Origin: an uncultured Ligilactobacillus sp.
Lineage (GTDB): Bacteria; Bacillota; Bacilli; Lactobacillales; Lactobacillaceae
Reading direction: 5' to 3'
NCBI GenBank assembly: GCA_934201845.1
Contig: CAKPXA010000002.1
Span: 62,001-126,000 of the forward strand
Length of the DNA stretch: 64,000 nucleotides
Below, piece by piece: positions 38,713 to 46,029 of the stretch. The notes beneath the pieces are model-generated. The model had not been told where the DNA came from. It did not search any database and saw only the letters and a program-made list of their open reading frames with translations. Position 1 is the first letter of the stretch; each line of letters starts with the position of its first letter. Made by a program: the position numbers and the translations under genes.

Positions 38713-39624
38713 GTGCACTTGGTTGAATGCAGAAAGGGTGTGCGCACCTTTCTTTTGTCTGCCGTCTCCCGTTTCGGGCGCGTGAACGTTCTGAACGAGG
38801 CCATCATTATTTCCTACTATGCGCTTCTGGCCATCATCCCCCTGATGATTTTCATCGGCAACTTGCTGCCGCTGCTTCATCTGCAGGCTGACATCGTGCT
38901 TCCCTACATCAGGATGGCACTGCCACGTTCAATCTATCAGATGCTCGAGCCGTTCATCGTTCAGTATCTTGAAAACGGCTCCTCCAGCGGCGCAGCCTCC
39001 GTTTCGGGGATTATCTCCATCTGGGCTGCAAGCTGCGGATTCAATGCGATGAAACGCTCCCTCAATCTGGCATATGGCGTGGAGAACAGTCAGGGCATCT
39101 TTGCCAGAAGGGTGCTTTCATTCGTGTTCACGGCCTGTCTCGGCGTCGTGTTCGCCATGCTGTTCATCGTCTACAGTTTCGGTCAGATGGTTCTGGAGTA
39201 CGTTGCACCGCTGTTCAAGATTCCCACCGTCTGGATTGACACGTTCGTTCAGATCAAGTGGCCGGCCACGATGGTCGGCATCTTCCTGATCATGCTGCTG
39301 CTCTATTCATTCATTCCGAATGTCAAGCTGCACATCCGCTTCGTCTGGCCCGGTGCGCTGTTTTCCACCGTATGCTGGATGATTCTGACCCAGGGCTTTT
39401 CGATTTACGTCAGGTACTTTGCCAGAACCGTCCTGAGCTACGGGACAATCGGTACGGTGATTGTGCTGCTCTTCTGGCTGACATTCACGTTCTGTGTGAT
39501 CATGACGGGCGGCATCATCAATGCCACGCTTCAGGAGATGTATCTCGGCGAGATAAGGCCGAAGTACAACCCGATAGAAAGTCTTGGCAGGAAGGCAATC
39601 AGGAGGTTCAGGCCGGGTAAATGA
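38713..39624 (+). CDS. YihY/BrkB-family inner membrane protein
   Basis: A 303-aa polytopic membrane protein of the YihY/UPF0761 (formerly RNase BN) family, function unknown. About six helices are visible, starting with IIISYYALLAIIPLMIFIGN, and the family motif LNLAYGVENSQG (about 117) followed by helices ending in TFCVIMTGGIINATLQEM. Start is uncertain: GTG at 38713 or TTG at 38719, both downstream of GGAAGGTGAG. Confidence 0.85.
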   Translation: MHLVECRKGVRTFLLSAVSRFGRVNVLNEAIIISYYALLAIIPLMIFIGNLLPLLHLQADIVLPYIRMALPRSIYQMLEPFIVQYLENGSSSGAASVSGIISIWAASCGFNAMKRSLNLAYGVENSQGIFARRVLSFVFTACLGVVFAMLFIVYSFGQMVLEYVAPLFKIPTVWIDTFVQIKWPATMVGIFLIMLLLYSFIPNVKLHIRFVWPGALFSTVCWMILTQGFSIYVRYFARTVLSYGTIGTVIVLLFWLTFTFCVIMTGGIINATLQEMYLGEIRPKYNPIESLGRKAIRRFRPGK

Positions 39625-39676
39625 TCAATTCTGATTAAAGATGAAAGTCTTTGTCAAATGGTGTTGACGGCCTCGA

Positions 39677-39710
39677 AAACTTCACTTCAGAAATGGAGTG
39701 GAGTTTTTTT
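39677..39710 (+). terminator. yihY-like gene terminator
   Basis: Stem AAAACTTCACT / AGTGGAGTTTT, one G-T pair, T7 tail, 52 bp after the stop codon. Confidence 0.82.
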
Positions 39711-39798
39711 GTCCCCGTCGGTTTCTCCTGTGTTTTTTCAAATTGGTACAGCTAAGTATCAACACCGCCTGCGTTCGAGCAGGCCTGGTGCTCACGTG

Positions 39799-39824
39799 AT
39801 GACCGCTCGGCTACACACCTTGAT
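39799..39824 (-). repeat. Composite 3'-end repeat, copy R2 (core)
   Basis: Minus-strand core ATCAAGGTGTGTAGCCGAGC continuing GGTCAT. It differs from R3 (39920-39945) by one base over 23 positions. The following minus-strand bases form a TCACGTGA palindrome. Confidence 0.75.
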
Positions 39825-39835
39825 AATCGGGTTTC

Positions 39836-39945
39836 GCCTCGCATTCGCCCTGTCACAAGCAAGGACTCCCTGGACGAGCTGCACTCGCCTTCGGTCGCCC
39901 ATATGCTTGTGCACGGGCTTATGACCGCTCGGTTACACACCTTGA
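39836..39945 (-). repeat. Composite 3'-end repeat, copy R3
   Basis: Core ATCAAGGTGTGTAACCGAGC continuing GGTCAT (39920-39945, minus) contains the recX stop codon and its last three codons. The second module, GTCCTTGCTTGTGACAGGGC on the minus strand, lies 50-70 nt further and matches the second module of R1. Confidence 0.75.
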
Positions 39946-40736
39946 TTTTCAAGTTCGTCAAGAATCATGTCGCAGGCGGAGATGTCGAATCCCTTGCGGA
40001 AGAGGGCGGCCTTGACCTTGTTGCGGCGGGTTCTGGAATCGAGACGGCTGTTTTTCCGCCAGAGCTTTCTGGCCTGGAGCAGGAGCTTGTCGTGTTCTTC
40101 TGACTCGTCTTCGGTCAGGTCGAGCTCTTCTCTGACCCTTGAGGCGGTGTCCTGGGAAAAGCCCTTGCCGATCAGGGTTTGGGTGATTTTTCCCTCCAGC
40201 TGCCTGAAGGAAAGTCTGCGGTTTCTCGTCGCGGTCTTTTCTGCAAGCTTCAGGGCATTGTCCAACTGCATTTCGTCGGTGTATTCGGTCAGGGCATCCT
40301 CGATGTCGCAGCGGCTGACGCCTTTTTCCCTGAGCTTGTCCGCAATGATCCGCGGTCCCTTGTCGGATGTCTTCGCCATGGTTCTGACGTAGCTTCCGGC
40401 ATATTCGCGGTCGTTGATCAGATTCATGCCGGCAAGACGTGAGATGACGGCGTCAATGACGTCGTCTTCCATTTCCTCTCTGGCCAGTCGGCTTCTTACT
40501 TCCCGTTCGGTTCGAAGCGAGTAGCTCAGGTAGTCGAGCGCAAGTCCGACGGCTTTTTCCAGGTCGTCTTCCCGGAAGATTTCCTCGAGGTCCTCTCCGG
40601 TCAGTTCCCGTCCCTTGTACAGACGCATTCGGACAAGGACGTTTTCTGCGACCGAGAAGGCGTATTTGCCGTCAAGGAAGATGTTGAAGCGGCCCGGACG
40701 TTTCTGCGCGGTGATTGAAGTTATTGTCTGTTTCAT
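39933..40736 (-). CDS. recX: Regulatory protein RecX
   Basis: Modulates RecA filaments in recombination and SOS. The 267-aa protein, of the long Gram-positive type, is built of repeated three-helix units, with ALDYLSYSLRTEREVRSRL (about 76-94), LNLINDREYAGSYVRTM-like segment (about 107-121) and IIADKLREKGVS. ATG at 40736 follows AAGGGGG. Divergent from the rRNA methyltransferase. The last codons (QGV and TAA) lie in a dispersed repeat, so the C-terminus may have been altered by repeat insertion. Confidence 0.9.
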   Translation of the reverse strand: MKQTITSITAQKRPGRFNIFLDGKYAFSVAENVLVRMRLYKGRELTGEDLEEIFREDDLEKAVGLALDYLSYSLRTEREVRSRLAREEMEDDVIDAVISRLAGMNLINDREYAGSYVRTMAKTSDKGPRIIADKLREKGVSRCDIEDALTEYTDEMQLDNALKLAEKTATRNRRLSFRQLEGKITQTLIGKGFSQDTASRVREELDLTEDESEEHDKLLLQARKLWRKNSRLDSRTRRNKVKAALFRKGFDISACDMILDELENQGV

Positions 40737-40799
40737 TAAAAATCCCCCTTGAAAGCATTGTAATGCGAAAGTACATTCGTGTCAAATGCCTGTCCGGTG

Positions 40800-40808
40800 T
40801 GTTATAAT
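40800..40808 (+). promoter_or_regulatory. Extended -10 for the rRNA methyltransferase
   Basis: TGT-TATAAT, 28 bp before the start codon; a partial -35 (TGTCAA, 40780-40785) at 17 bp. Confidence 0.65.
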
Positions 40809-40836
40809 GGAATGACAGATCAACGAAAGGAAAAGC

Positions 40837-42231
40837 ATGATGCAGCAGAAGAAAAGCACAGGTCAGGTCTTCCTGAAGAAGGGCCAGGTCATTCACGTTA
40901 CAATCAAGCGCCTTGGAATCAACGGCGAGGGAATCGGATACTACAGAAGAAAGATTGTCTTCATTCCGGGGGCGCTTCCGGGAGAGTTCGTCAGGGCGAA
41001 GATTGTCGAGACCAGCCGGAGCTACGCGAAGGCACGGCTGATAAGCATAAAGGAGAAGTCGGACAGGCGCGTCGAGCCGGTCGACCATTATGACGTCGGC
41101 GGAATCGAGCTCGAGCACCTGGCGTATGACGCCCAGCTGGAGTTCAAGCGGGACGTGATTCTGCAGGCTCTTGAGAAATTCATGCCCGGATGCTGCAGGG
41201 AGATTGAACTGCGTCAGACGATTGGCATGGAGGACCCGTATCATTACCGCAACAAGGCGGCCTTCCAGGTCAGAAGGACGAAATCCGGGAAGCTGATTGC
41301 AGGACTGTACAAGCCGGAAAGCCACCAGCTCGTCGACCTGCCGACGTTCGAGACGCAGCGCGAACTGACGCTGAAGATCATCCGCAAGGTACTTGAACTG
41401 ATGGAGAAGTGGAACATTTCCGCATATGACGAGCGGAGAAACAGCGGAACCGTCAGGACGATTGTCGTCAGGGAGGCTTTTGCCACCGGAGAGGCCCAGG
41501 TTGTCTTCGTCACGAACGAGCGGCGGATTCCGCATGTCTTCGAAGCGGTGAACGAACTTCGCACTGCATTTCCCCAGATTGTCTCGGTGATGCAGAATCT
41601 AAATCCGGGCAGGACGTCGCTGGTCTACGGCGATTCGACGACGCTTCTCTCCGGCCGCGACTACATCGTGGAGCGTCTCGGCGACGTGTCGTTCAAGCTT
41701 TCGGCGCGGGCCTTCTTCCAGATGAATCCGGTGCAGACGAGGAAGATGTATGACGAGGTGAGAAGGGCACTTGACCTGAAGCAGGACGACGTGCTGGTCG
41801 ACGCATACTGCGGCGTAGGGACAATCGGTCTCTACTGCGGTCGGGGCTGCAGCAGGATTCTCGGGATGGACGTCATTGCCGAGGCAGTTTCGGACGCGCG
41901 GACAAATGCTGAAATGTCCGGGGTGGAGAACGCCGGGTATGAAGTCGGGGATGCCGGCGAGGTCTTTGCCGGCTGGGAGAGGCGCGGGCAGAAGTTCAAT
42001 GCCCTGGTCGTCGACCCGCCGCGCATGGGGCTTGATGACGGAACAATCGCCGCAATCCTCCACAGCAGGCCGCGGAAGTTCGTCTATGTGTCATGCAATC
42101 CGTCGACGCTTGCGCGGGACCTTGCCCGGCTGACGAAGGTCTATGACGTCAGCTACATCCAGCCGATAGACATGTTCCCGCAGACCGCGCGCACGGAGGC
42201 CGTGGTCAGACTGATTCTGAAGAAGCCGTAA
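40837..42231 (+). CDS. rlmD: 23S rRNA (uracil-5-)-methyltransferase, RumA/RlmCD family
   Basis: SAM-dependent m5U formation in 23S rRNA. The 464-aa protein has an N-terminal TRAM domain (about 13-75), the QMNPVQTRKMY motif (about 289), the SAM-binding VDAYCGVGTIGLYCG, the DPPRMGLDD motif and the catalytic Cys in YVSCNPSTLARDL. The 4Fe-4S cysteines of E. coli RlmD are not clearly present, so the target may be U747, U1939 or both, as for the B. subtilis homologue. Start could be ATG 40837 or 40840. Divergent from recX. Confidence 0.92.
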   Translation: MMQQKKSTGQVFLKKGQVIHVTIKRLGINGEGIGYYRRKIVFIPGALPGEFVRAKIVETSRSYAKARLISIKEKSDRRVEPVDHYDVGGIELEHLAYDAQLEFKRDVILQALEKFMPGCCREIELRQTIGMEDPYHYRNKAAFQVRRTKSGKLIAGLYKPESHQLVDLPTFETQRELTLKIIRKVLELMEKWNISAYDERRNSGTVRTIVVREAFATGEAQVVFVTNERRIPHVFEAVNELRTAFPQIVSVMQNLNPGRTSLVYGDSTTLLSGRDYIVERLGDVSFKLSARAFFQMNPVQTRKMYDEVRRALDLKQDDVLVDAYCGVGTIGLYCGRGCSRILGMDVIAEAVSDARTNAEMSGVENAGYEVGDAGEVFAGWERRGQKFNALVVDPPRMGLDDGTIAAILHSRPRKFVYVSCNPSTLARDLARLTKVYDVSYIQPIDMFPQTARTEAVVRLILKKP

Positions 42232-42237
42232 AAATTC

Positions 42238-42267
42238 TTGGGAATATTTCTGAATGTCTGATATAAT
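42238..42267 (+). promoter_or_regulatory. Promoter of the ntdP-like gene
   Basis: TTGGGA, 18-bp spacer, TATAAT preceded by TGA (extended -10). Confidence 0.7.
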
Positions 42268-42323
42268 TAAAATGGTATCGGTGTGTTTGCACCTGTGCTT
42301 ATGACTTAGAAAGCGGGGATAAC

Positions 42324-42869
42324 ATGCGTCATTCGAACGGACCGAGAGAAGGCGAGTTTATTACCATCAAGAGTTATAAACACGACGGCAGCCTGCATCG
42401 AACGTGGCGTGACACGATGGTGCTCAAGACCAGCGAGAATGCCCTGATCGGATGCAACGACCACACGCTGGTCACTGAGTCGGACGGGCGGCGCTGGGTA
42501 ACGCGCGAACCGGCGCTCATGTACTTTCACAAGCACTACTGGTTCAATATCGTGACCATGATTCGCGACAACGGCGTTTCCTACTACTGTAACCTGGCCT
42601 CGCCGGCCGTGTTGGACAGGGAGGCGCTGAAGTATATAGACTACGATCTTGACGTCAAGGTCTTTCCCAACGGCGAAAAGCGGCTGCTTGACGTCGACGA
42701 GTACGAGGATCACGGGAAGAAGTGGTCCTATTCGCCTCAGACGGACAGGATTCTGAAGCATAACGTACGTACTCTGGTTGACTGGATCAACAACCGCAAG
42801 GGACCGTTCTCCAAGGAGTATGTCGAAATCTGGTACAATCGTTACCTGGAACTGTCGCGCCGGCAGTAG
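42324..42869 (+). CDS. DUF402 nucleoside tri-/diphosphate phosphatase (NtdP-like)
   Basis: A 181-aa protein of the family that includes Staphylococcus Ntdp and B. subtilis YgaC, which hydrolyse nucleoside tri- and diphosphates. Conserved features are [20 protein letters not shown], the [11 protein letters not shown] segment, YCNLASPA and the metal-binding [22 protein letters not shown] (split here at about 108-129), then [18 protein letters not shown] follows GCGGGGATA. Function is from family knowledge. Confidence 0.9.
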   Translation: MRHSNGPREGEFITIKSYKHDGSLHRTWRDTMVLKTSENALIGCNDHTLVTESDGRRWVTREPALMYFHKHYWFNIVTMIRDNGVSYYCNLASPAVLDREALKYIDYDLDVKVFPNGEKRLLDVDEYEDHGKKWSYSPQTDRILKHNVRTLVDWINNRKGPFSKEYVEIWYNRYLELSRRQ

Positions 42870-42888
42870 CTGTCGGTTTATAATCTGC

Positions 42889-42914
42889 GGCCGGGAGATT
42901 CTCCCGGCCTTTTT
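42889..42914 (+). terminator. ntdP-like gene terminator
   Basis: Stem GGCCGGGAG / CTCCCGGCC with a 3-nt loop and T5. Confidence 0.93.
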
Positions 42915-42953
42915 GTCGTTGAAATGCAGTGTCCGCAGTCCTGACCTCTTTCT

Positions 42954-42982
42954 TTGCACAACGTGTTCCGCCGCGGTATAAT
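42954..42982 (+). promoter_or_regulatory. Promoter of the AI-2E family gene
   Basis: TTGCAC, 17-bp spacer, TATAAT, 32 bp before the GTG start. Confidence 0.82.
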
Positions 42983-43014
42983 TGTGCTTGAATACAAATT
43001 AAGGAGGTATAACC

Positions 43015-44160
43015 GTGTTTTCAGACAAGAACAAGTCAAGGCTCATGTTCTGGACCCTGGAGCTTCTGCTGGTTGCGCTGCTGATCTGGGCCTGCACGAA
43101 GATAGATTTTCTTTTTGCGCCGATCGGGACGTTCATATCGACGCTGTTTGCGCCGATCCTGATTGCGGGCTTTCTGTTCTACCTGCTCAATCCGCTGGTC
43201 AGGCTTCTGATGAAGGTCAGAATCGGCCGGCATCGCATCTCAAGGACTGGTGCGGTGGCCATCGTCTTCCTGCTGCTCATCGCGGTCATTGTGGCGGCCC
43301 TGTCGTTTCTGATTCCGAACATCCTGGCGCAGATCGAGCAGCTGATCGTCAACATGCCGGACTACATCAGGGACGTCCAGCGTCTCACTGAGACCATCGT
43401 GGAGCGCCGCAACCTTCCGGGGTGGGTCGTCGAGCTGACGAGAAACGTTGACGTCAATGAGTATGTCAAGGAGTTCGAGACTTCTATCTCCGGCTTTGTC
43501 AAGAGCTTCATGATGTCTATCACCTCAAGCATCGGATCGATCATCGGCATGATCACAAGCGTGACGGTGACGGTCGTTACCGTTCCGTTCATGCTCTTCT
43601 ATATGCTGAAGGACGGGCACAAGCTCATTCCGGCCGTGACGAGCGTCTTTTCCGACCGTCAGGCGGGAAGAATCGGTGAGCTGCTGGAGAAGATGAGCGA
43701 GACGATTTCGAAGTACATTTCCGGTCAGGCCGTTGAATGCCTGTTCGTCGGGACGTTCACGGCCATCGGCTACGGCCTTGTCGGGGTTCCGTTCGCCCTG
43801 CTGATCGGCATCTTCGCCGGCATCACGAACATGATTCCCTACATCGGGCCCTACATCGGCCTGCTGCCGGCGCTCATCCTGGCGCTGACGAACTCGTTCA
43901 GGCAGACGGTTCTCGTCATCATCGTCTGCGTGGTCGTCCAGCAGATTGACGGCAATCTGATTTACCCGAACGTAATCGGCAAGTCGCTTGACATTCATCC
44001 GCTGACCATCATCATCATCCTGCTTGTTGCCGGCAACCTGGCCGGGCTTTTGGGGATGCTGCTCGCCGTTCCGCTCTATGCGGTCGTCAAGGTCATTGTC
44101 AGGTACGTCTGGGACATTGCAAGAATCAACCGTGGAGAAGATGGCGGGGACGCAAATTAA
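43015..44160 (+). CDS. AI-2E family transporter (UPF0118 membrane protein)
   Basis: A 381-aa membrane protein with about eight helices: two pairs at the N-terminus (14-35 and 42-62), one near 75-100, an amphipathic soluble region, and C-terminal helices containing the family motifs VTVPFMLFYMLKDG (about 189-202), GIFAGITNMIPYIGPYIG (about 264-281) and NLIYPNVIGKSLDIHPL. Relatives include TqsA (autoinducer-2 export) and Na+/H+ antiporters, so the substrate is open. GTG start with AAGGAGG at 8 nt spacing. Confidence 0.9.
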   Translation: MFSDKNKSRLMFWTLELLLVALLIWACTKIDFLFAPIGTFISTLFAPILIAGFLFYLLNPLVRLLMKVRIGRHRISRTGAVAIVFLLLIAVIVAALSFLIPNILAQIEQLIVNMPDYIRDVQRLTETIVERRNLPGWVVELTRNVDVNEYVKEFETSISGFVKSFMMSITSSIGSIIGMITSVTVTVVTVPFMLFYMLKDGHKLIPAVTSVFSDRQAGRIGELLEKMSETISKYISGQAVECLFVGTFTAIGYGLVGVPFALLIGIFAGITNMIPYIGPYIGLLPALILALTNSFRQTVLVIIVCVVVQQIDGNLIYPNVIGKSLDIHPLTIIIILLVAGNLAGLLGMLLAVPLYAVVKVIVRYVWDIARINRGEDGGDAN

Positions 44161-44306
44161 TTTGTTCTTCCGGTGTTGCGTTTTCAACCGCGTCGGGCAA
44201 GGAGTTTGCCGGACATTGTGCATTTATGAGCATTTGCCTTTTTCGGCAAGATGTGGTACCTTGAAAGTGGTATGAAAACAAAAAACTGATAGTAAGGATG
44301 TAAGAA

Positions 44307-45350
44307 ATGACAGATAAGATTGCTGTTTTAGGCGCTGGTTCATGGGGTAGCACTCTTGCTACCGTATTGGTTGAAAACGGCCACGATGTGAAGCTTTACA
44401 CAAACATTCCGGCCCAGGCTCAGGAACTGAACGAAAAGCATACGAATGAGCACTACATGCCGGGGTTCAAGTATCCTGAAAAGCTCTACACAACGACGAA
44501 TCTTGAAGAAGCCGTCGAGGGAGCAGACGCCGTTCTCTTTGTTGTTCCAACGAAGGTCATCCGTCTCGTTGCCGGCCAGCTCAAGGAAATTCTGGCAAGG
44601 ACGAATGCCCGTCCGCTGATTATTCACGCAAGCAAGGGTCTTGAAATCGGGACCCACAAGCGCATTTCCGAAATCATCATGGAGGAGCTGACGGAACGCT
44701 ATGCCAAGGGCATTGTCGTGCTGTCCGGTCCGAGTCATGCCGAGGAAGTTGCCAGGAAGGACATCACGCTCATCACGGCTGCCTCAAGGAACATCGAGGA
44801 AGCTGAGTATGTGCAGGACCTGTTCTCCAACAGCTATCTCCGCATCTACACTAATGATGACGTCGTCGGCGTCGAGACGGGCGCTGCCTTCAAGAACGTC
44901 ATTGCCATCGGCGCCGGTGCCCTTCACGGTCTCGGCTACGGTGACGATGCCAAGGCTGCCCTGATGACGCGCGGACTGGCCGAAATCGCCCGCCTCGGCA
45001 TGGCATTCGGTGCAAGCCCGCTGACGTTCATCGGCCTTTCCGGCGTCGGTGACCTCATCGTGACCTGCACGTCCGTTCACTCACGCAACTGGCGCTGCGG
45101 CAATGCCCTCGGTCAGGGCAAGCCGCTCGACGAAGTAATCAAGGACATGGGCATGGTCATCGAAGGCATCAACACCTGCGAAGCCGCCTACCAGCTGGCA
45201 CAGCAGGAACACATTGACATGCCGATTACGACGGCCATCTACAACGTCCTTTTCAAGGGCGCCGACATCAAGGAGGAAATCGCCGACCTGATGGGACGCG
45301 ACAGCCGCTCCGAAATCATCGGCCATTCACAGACAGTCAAGCACAAGTAA
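44307..45350 (+). CDS. gpsA: Glycerol-3-phosphate dehydrogenase [NAD(P)+]
   Basis: Makes sn-glycerol-3-phosphate for phospholipids and for the glycerol-phosphate lipid pool used by LtaS. The 347-aa protein opens [18 protein letters not shown] (Rossmann), has [34 protein letters not shown], the catalytic Lys region [16 protein letters not shown] and [12 protein letters not shown]. Start ATG follows AAGGATG. Upstream TGG-TACCTT (44254-44262) is a possible extended -10 with TTGCCT 17 bp before it. Confidence 0.96.
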   Translation: MTDKIAVLGAGSWGSTLATVLVENGHDVKLYTNIPAQAQELNEKHTNEHYMPGFKYPEKLYTTTNLEEAVEGADAVLFVVPTKVIRLVAGQLKEILARTNARPLIIHASKGLEIGTHKRISEIIMEELTERYAKGIVVLSGPSHAEEVARKDITLITAASRNIEEAEYVQDLFSNSYLRIYTNDDVVGVETGAAFKNVIAIGAGALHGLGYGDDAKAALMTRGLAEIARLGMAFGASPLTFIGLSGVGDLIVTCTSVHSRNWRCGNALGQGKPLDEVIKDMGMVIEGINTCEAAYQLAQQEHIDMPITTAIYNVLFKGADIKEEIADLMGRDSRSEIIGHSQTVKHK

Positions 45351-45370
45351 TGCTGCCGCACTGCAGCGAA

Positions 45371-45400
45371 AAGCCCTGCCGGGAACCCGGCGGGGCTTCT
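45371..45400 (+). terminator. gpsA terminator
   Basis: Stem AAGCCCTGCCGGG / CCCGGCGGGGCTT, 2-nt core loop, then CTTT. Confidence 0.85.
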
Positions 45401-45417
45401 TTGCATTTGTGGTTTCA

Positions 45418-45445
45418 GCACTGCATTTGTCGGGAAATGCAGTGC
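45418..45445. repeat. Inverted pair of the AAATGCAGTG element
   Basis: GCACTGCATTT, 6-nt loop, AAATGCAGTGC: a perfect 11-bp hairpin between the convergent gpsA and gtrA-like genes, without a T tract. It consists of two opposed copies of an octamer that is over-represented throughout the window (see findings). Confidence 0.8.
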
Positions 45446-45447
45446 CA

Positions 45448-45894
45448 TCAATGTCTTCTGTGCCTTAACAGCAGGTTCTTTGTGAAACGCTGCGTCGTGT
45501 TGAAGATGAACCACTTCGAGAAGAAGTAGTTCAGAATGCCGACGAGGCACTGGTCAATGATCTTCAGAAGGTCGGAGTTGATGGGAAACATCCTGATTCC
45601 GGCAACCATGATGAAGTTGTCCAGGAAGAAGGAGAGGAGCCTGACGTTGCAGAACGAAAGGAATTCGCGGATGACCTTTCTGACGGAATCATACTCGGAG
45701 TGGAACACGAGCCGCTTGTTGGTGAAGAACGTGACGAGCATTCCGAATATGTAGGAAATGACGTTGGCGACAAGGTAGTTGACGCCGGCGTTCTGGTAGA
45801 GAATGTGGAAGACAATCAGATTCACTCCGCTTGCCATCGTTCCGAAGAACGTGTAGGAGATGAAGCTGCGATGCTTCCTGATGAACTTTTTCAT
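45448..45894 (-). CDS. GtrA-like membrane protein
   Basis: A 148-aa protein with four membrane helices of the GtrA/DPMS accessory family, which moves undecaprenyl-linked sugars across the membrane or supports polyprenyl-phosphate sugar synthases. Family features: ISYTFFGTMASGVNLIVF at the first helix, ISYIFGMLVTFFTNKRLVF (about 46-64) at the second, and VGILNYFFSKWFIF near the end. In this window it could work with the YfhO-type enzyme in LTA sugar modification; that link is inference. ATG follows AAGGAG. Confidence 0.88.
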   Translation of the reverse strand: MKKFIRKHRSFISYTFFGTMASGVNLIVFHILYQNAGVNYLVANVISYIFGMLVTFFTNKRLVFHSEYDSVRKVIREFLSFCNVRLLSFFLDNFIMVAGIRMFPINSDLLKIIDQCLVGILNYFFSKWFIFNTTQRFTKNLLLRHRRH

Positions 45895-45922
45895 TGATCT
45901 GCTCCTTAAAGTTAACTAGACA

Positions 45923-45951
45923 ATTATAGCGGGTATGAATGGAAAGTGCAA
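45923..45951 (-). promoter_or_regulatory. Promoter of the gtrA-like gene
   Basis: On the minus strand TTGCAC, 17-bp spacer, TATAAT. It faces away from the tagH-like promoter. Confidence 0.85.
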
Positions 45952-45967
45952 GCTTGTCTTCAGAAAG

Positions 45968-45996
45968 TTGCACCGGAGCAGAGGATAGGTTAGTAT
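45968..45996 (+). promoter_or_regulatory. Promoter of the tagH-like gene
   Basis: TTGCAC, 17-bp spacer, TAGTAT. It shares the -35 hexamer with the divergent gtrA-like promoter, only 16 bp apart. Confidence 0.65.
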
Positions 45997-46029
45997 TGAG
46001 AGTAGACTAGAAAATCGGGTGACAATGGA

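Larger units (their letters stand above)
39625..39932. other. Intergenic region between convergent yihY-like gene and recX (308 bp)
   Basis: No gene is visible. It holds the yihY-side terminator and two copies of the composite 3'-end repeat. Between them lies a second repeat module and the hairpin CCTGC-GTTCGA-GCAGG (39768-39783), whose loop resembles a tRNA T-loop, but no tRNA can be folded. Confidence 0.7.

Noticed and set aside
39760-39830. Possible tRNA gene (TAGCCGAGCGGTCA resembles a Ser/Leu D-arm, and GTTCGA a T-loop)
   Set aside because: The two elements are on opposite strands and no acceptor stem or anticodon arm can be formed; the D-arm-like part recurs in the dispersed repeat family.
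44161-44306. Riboswitch in the gpsA leader
   Set aside because: Only a mismatched hairpin (around 44192-44213) without a T tract is seen; no known aptamer motif.
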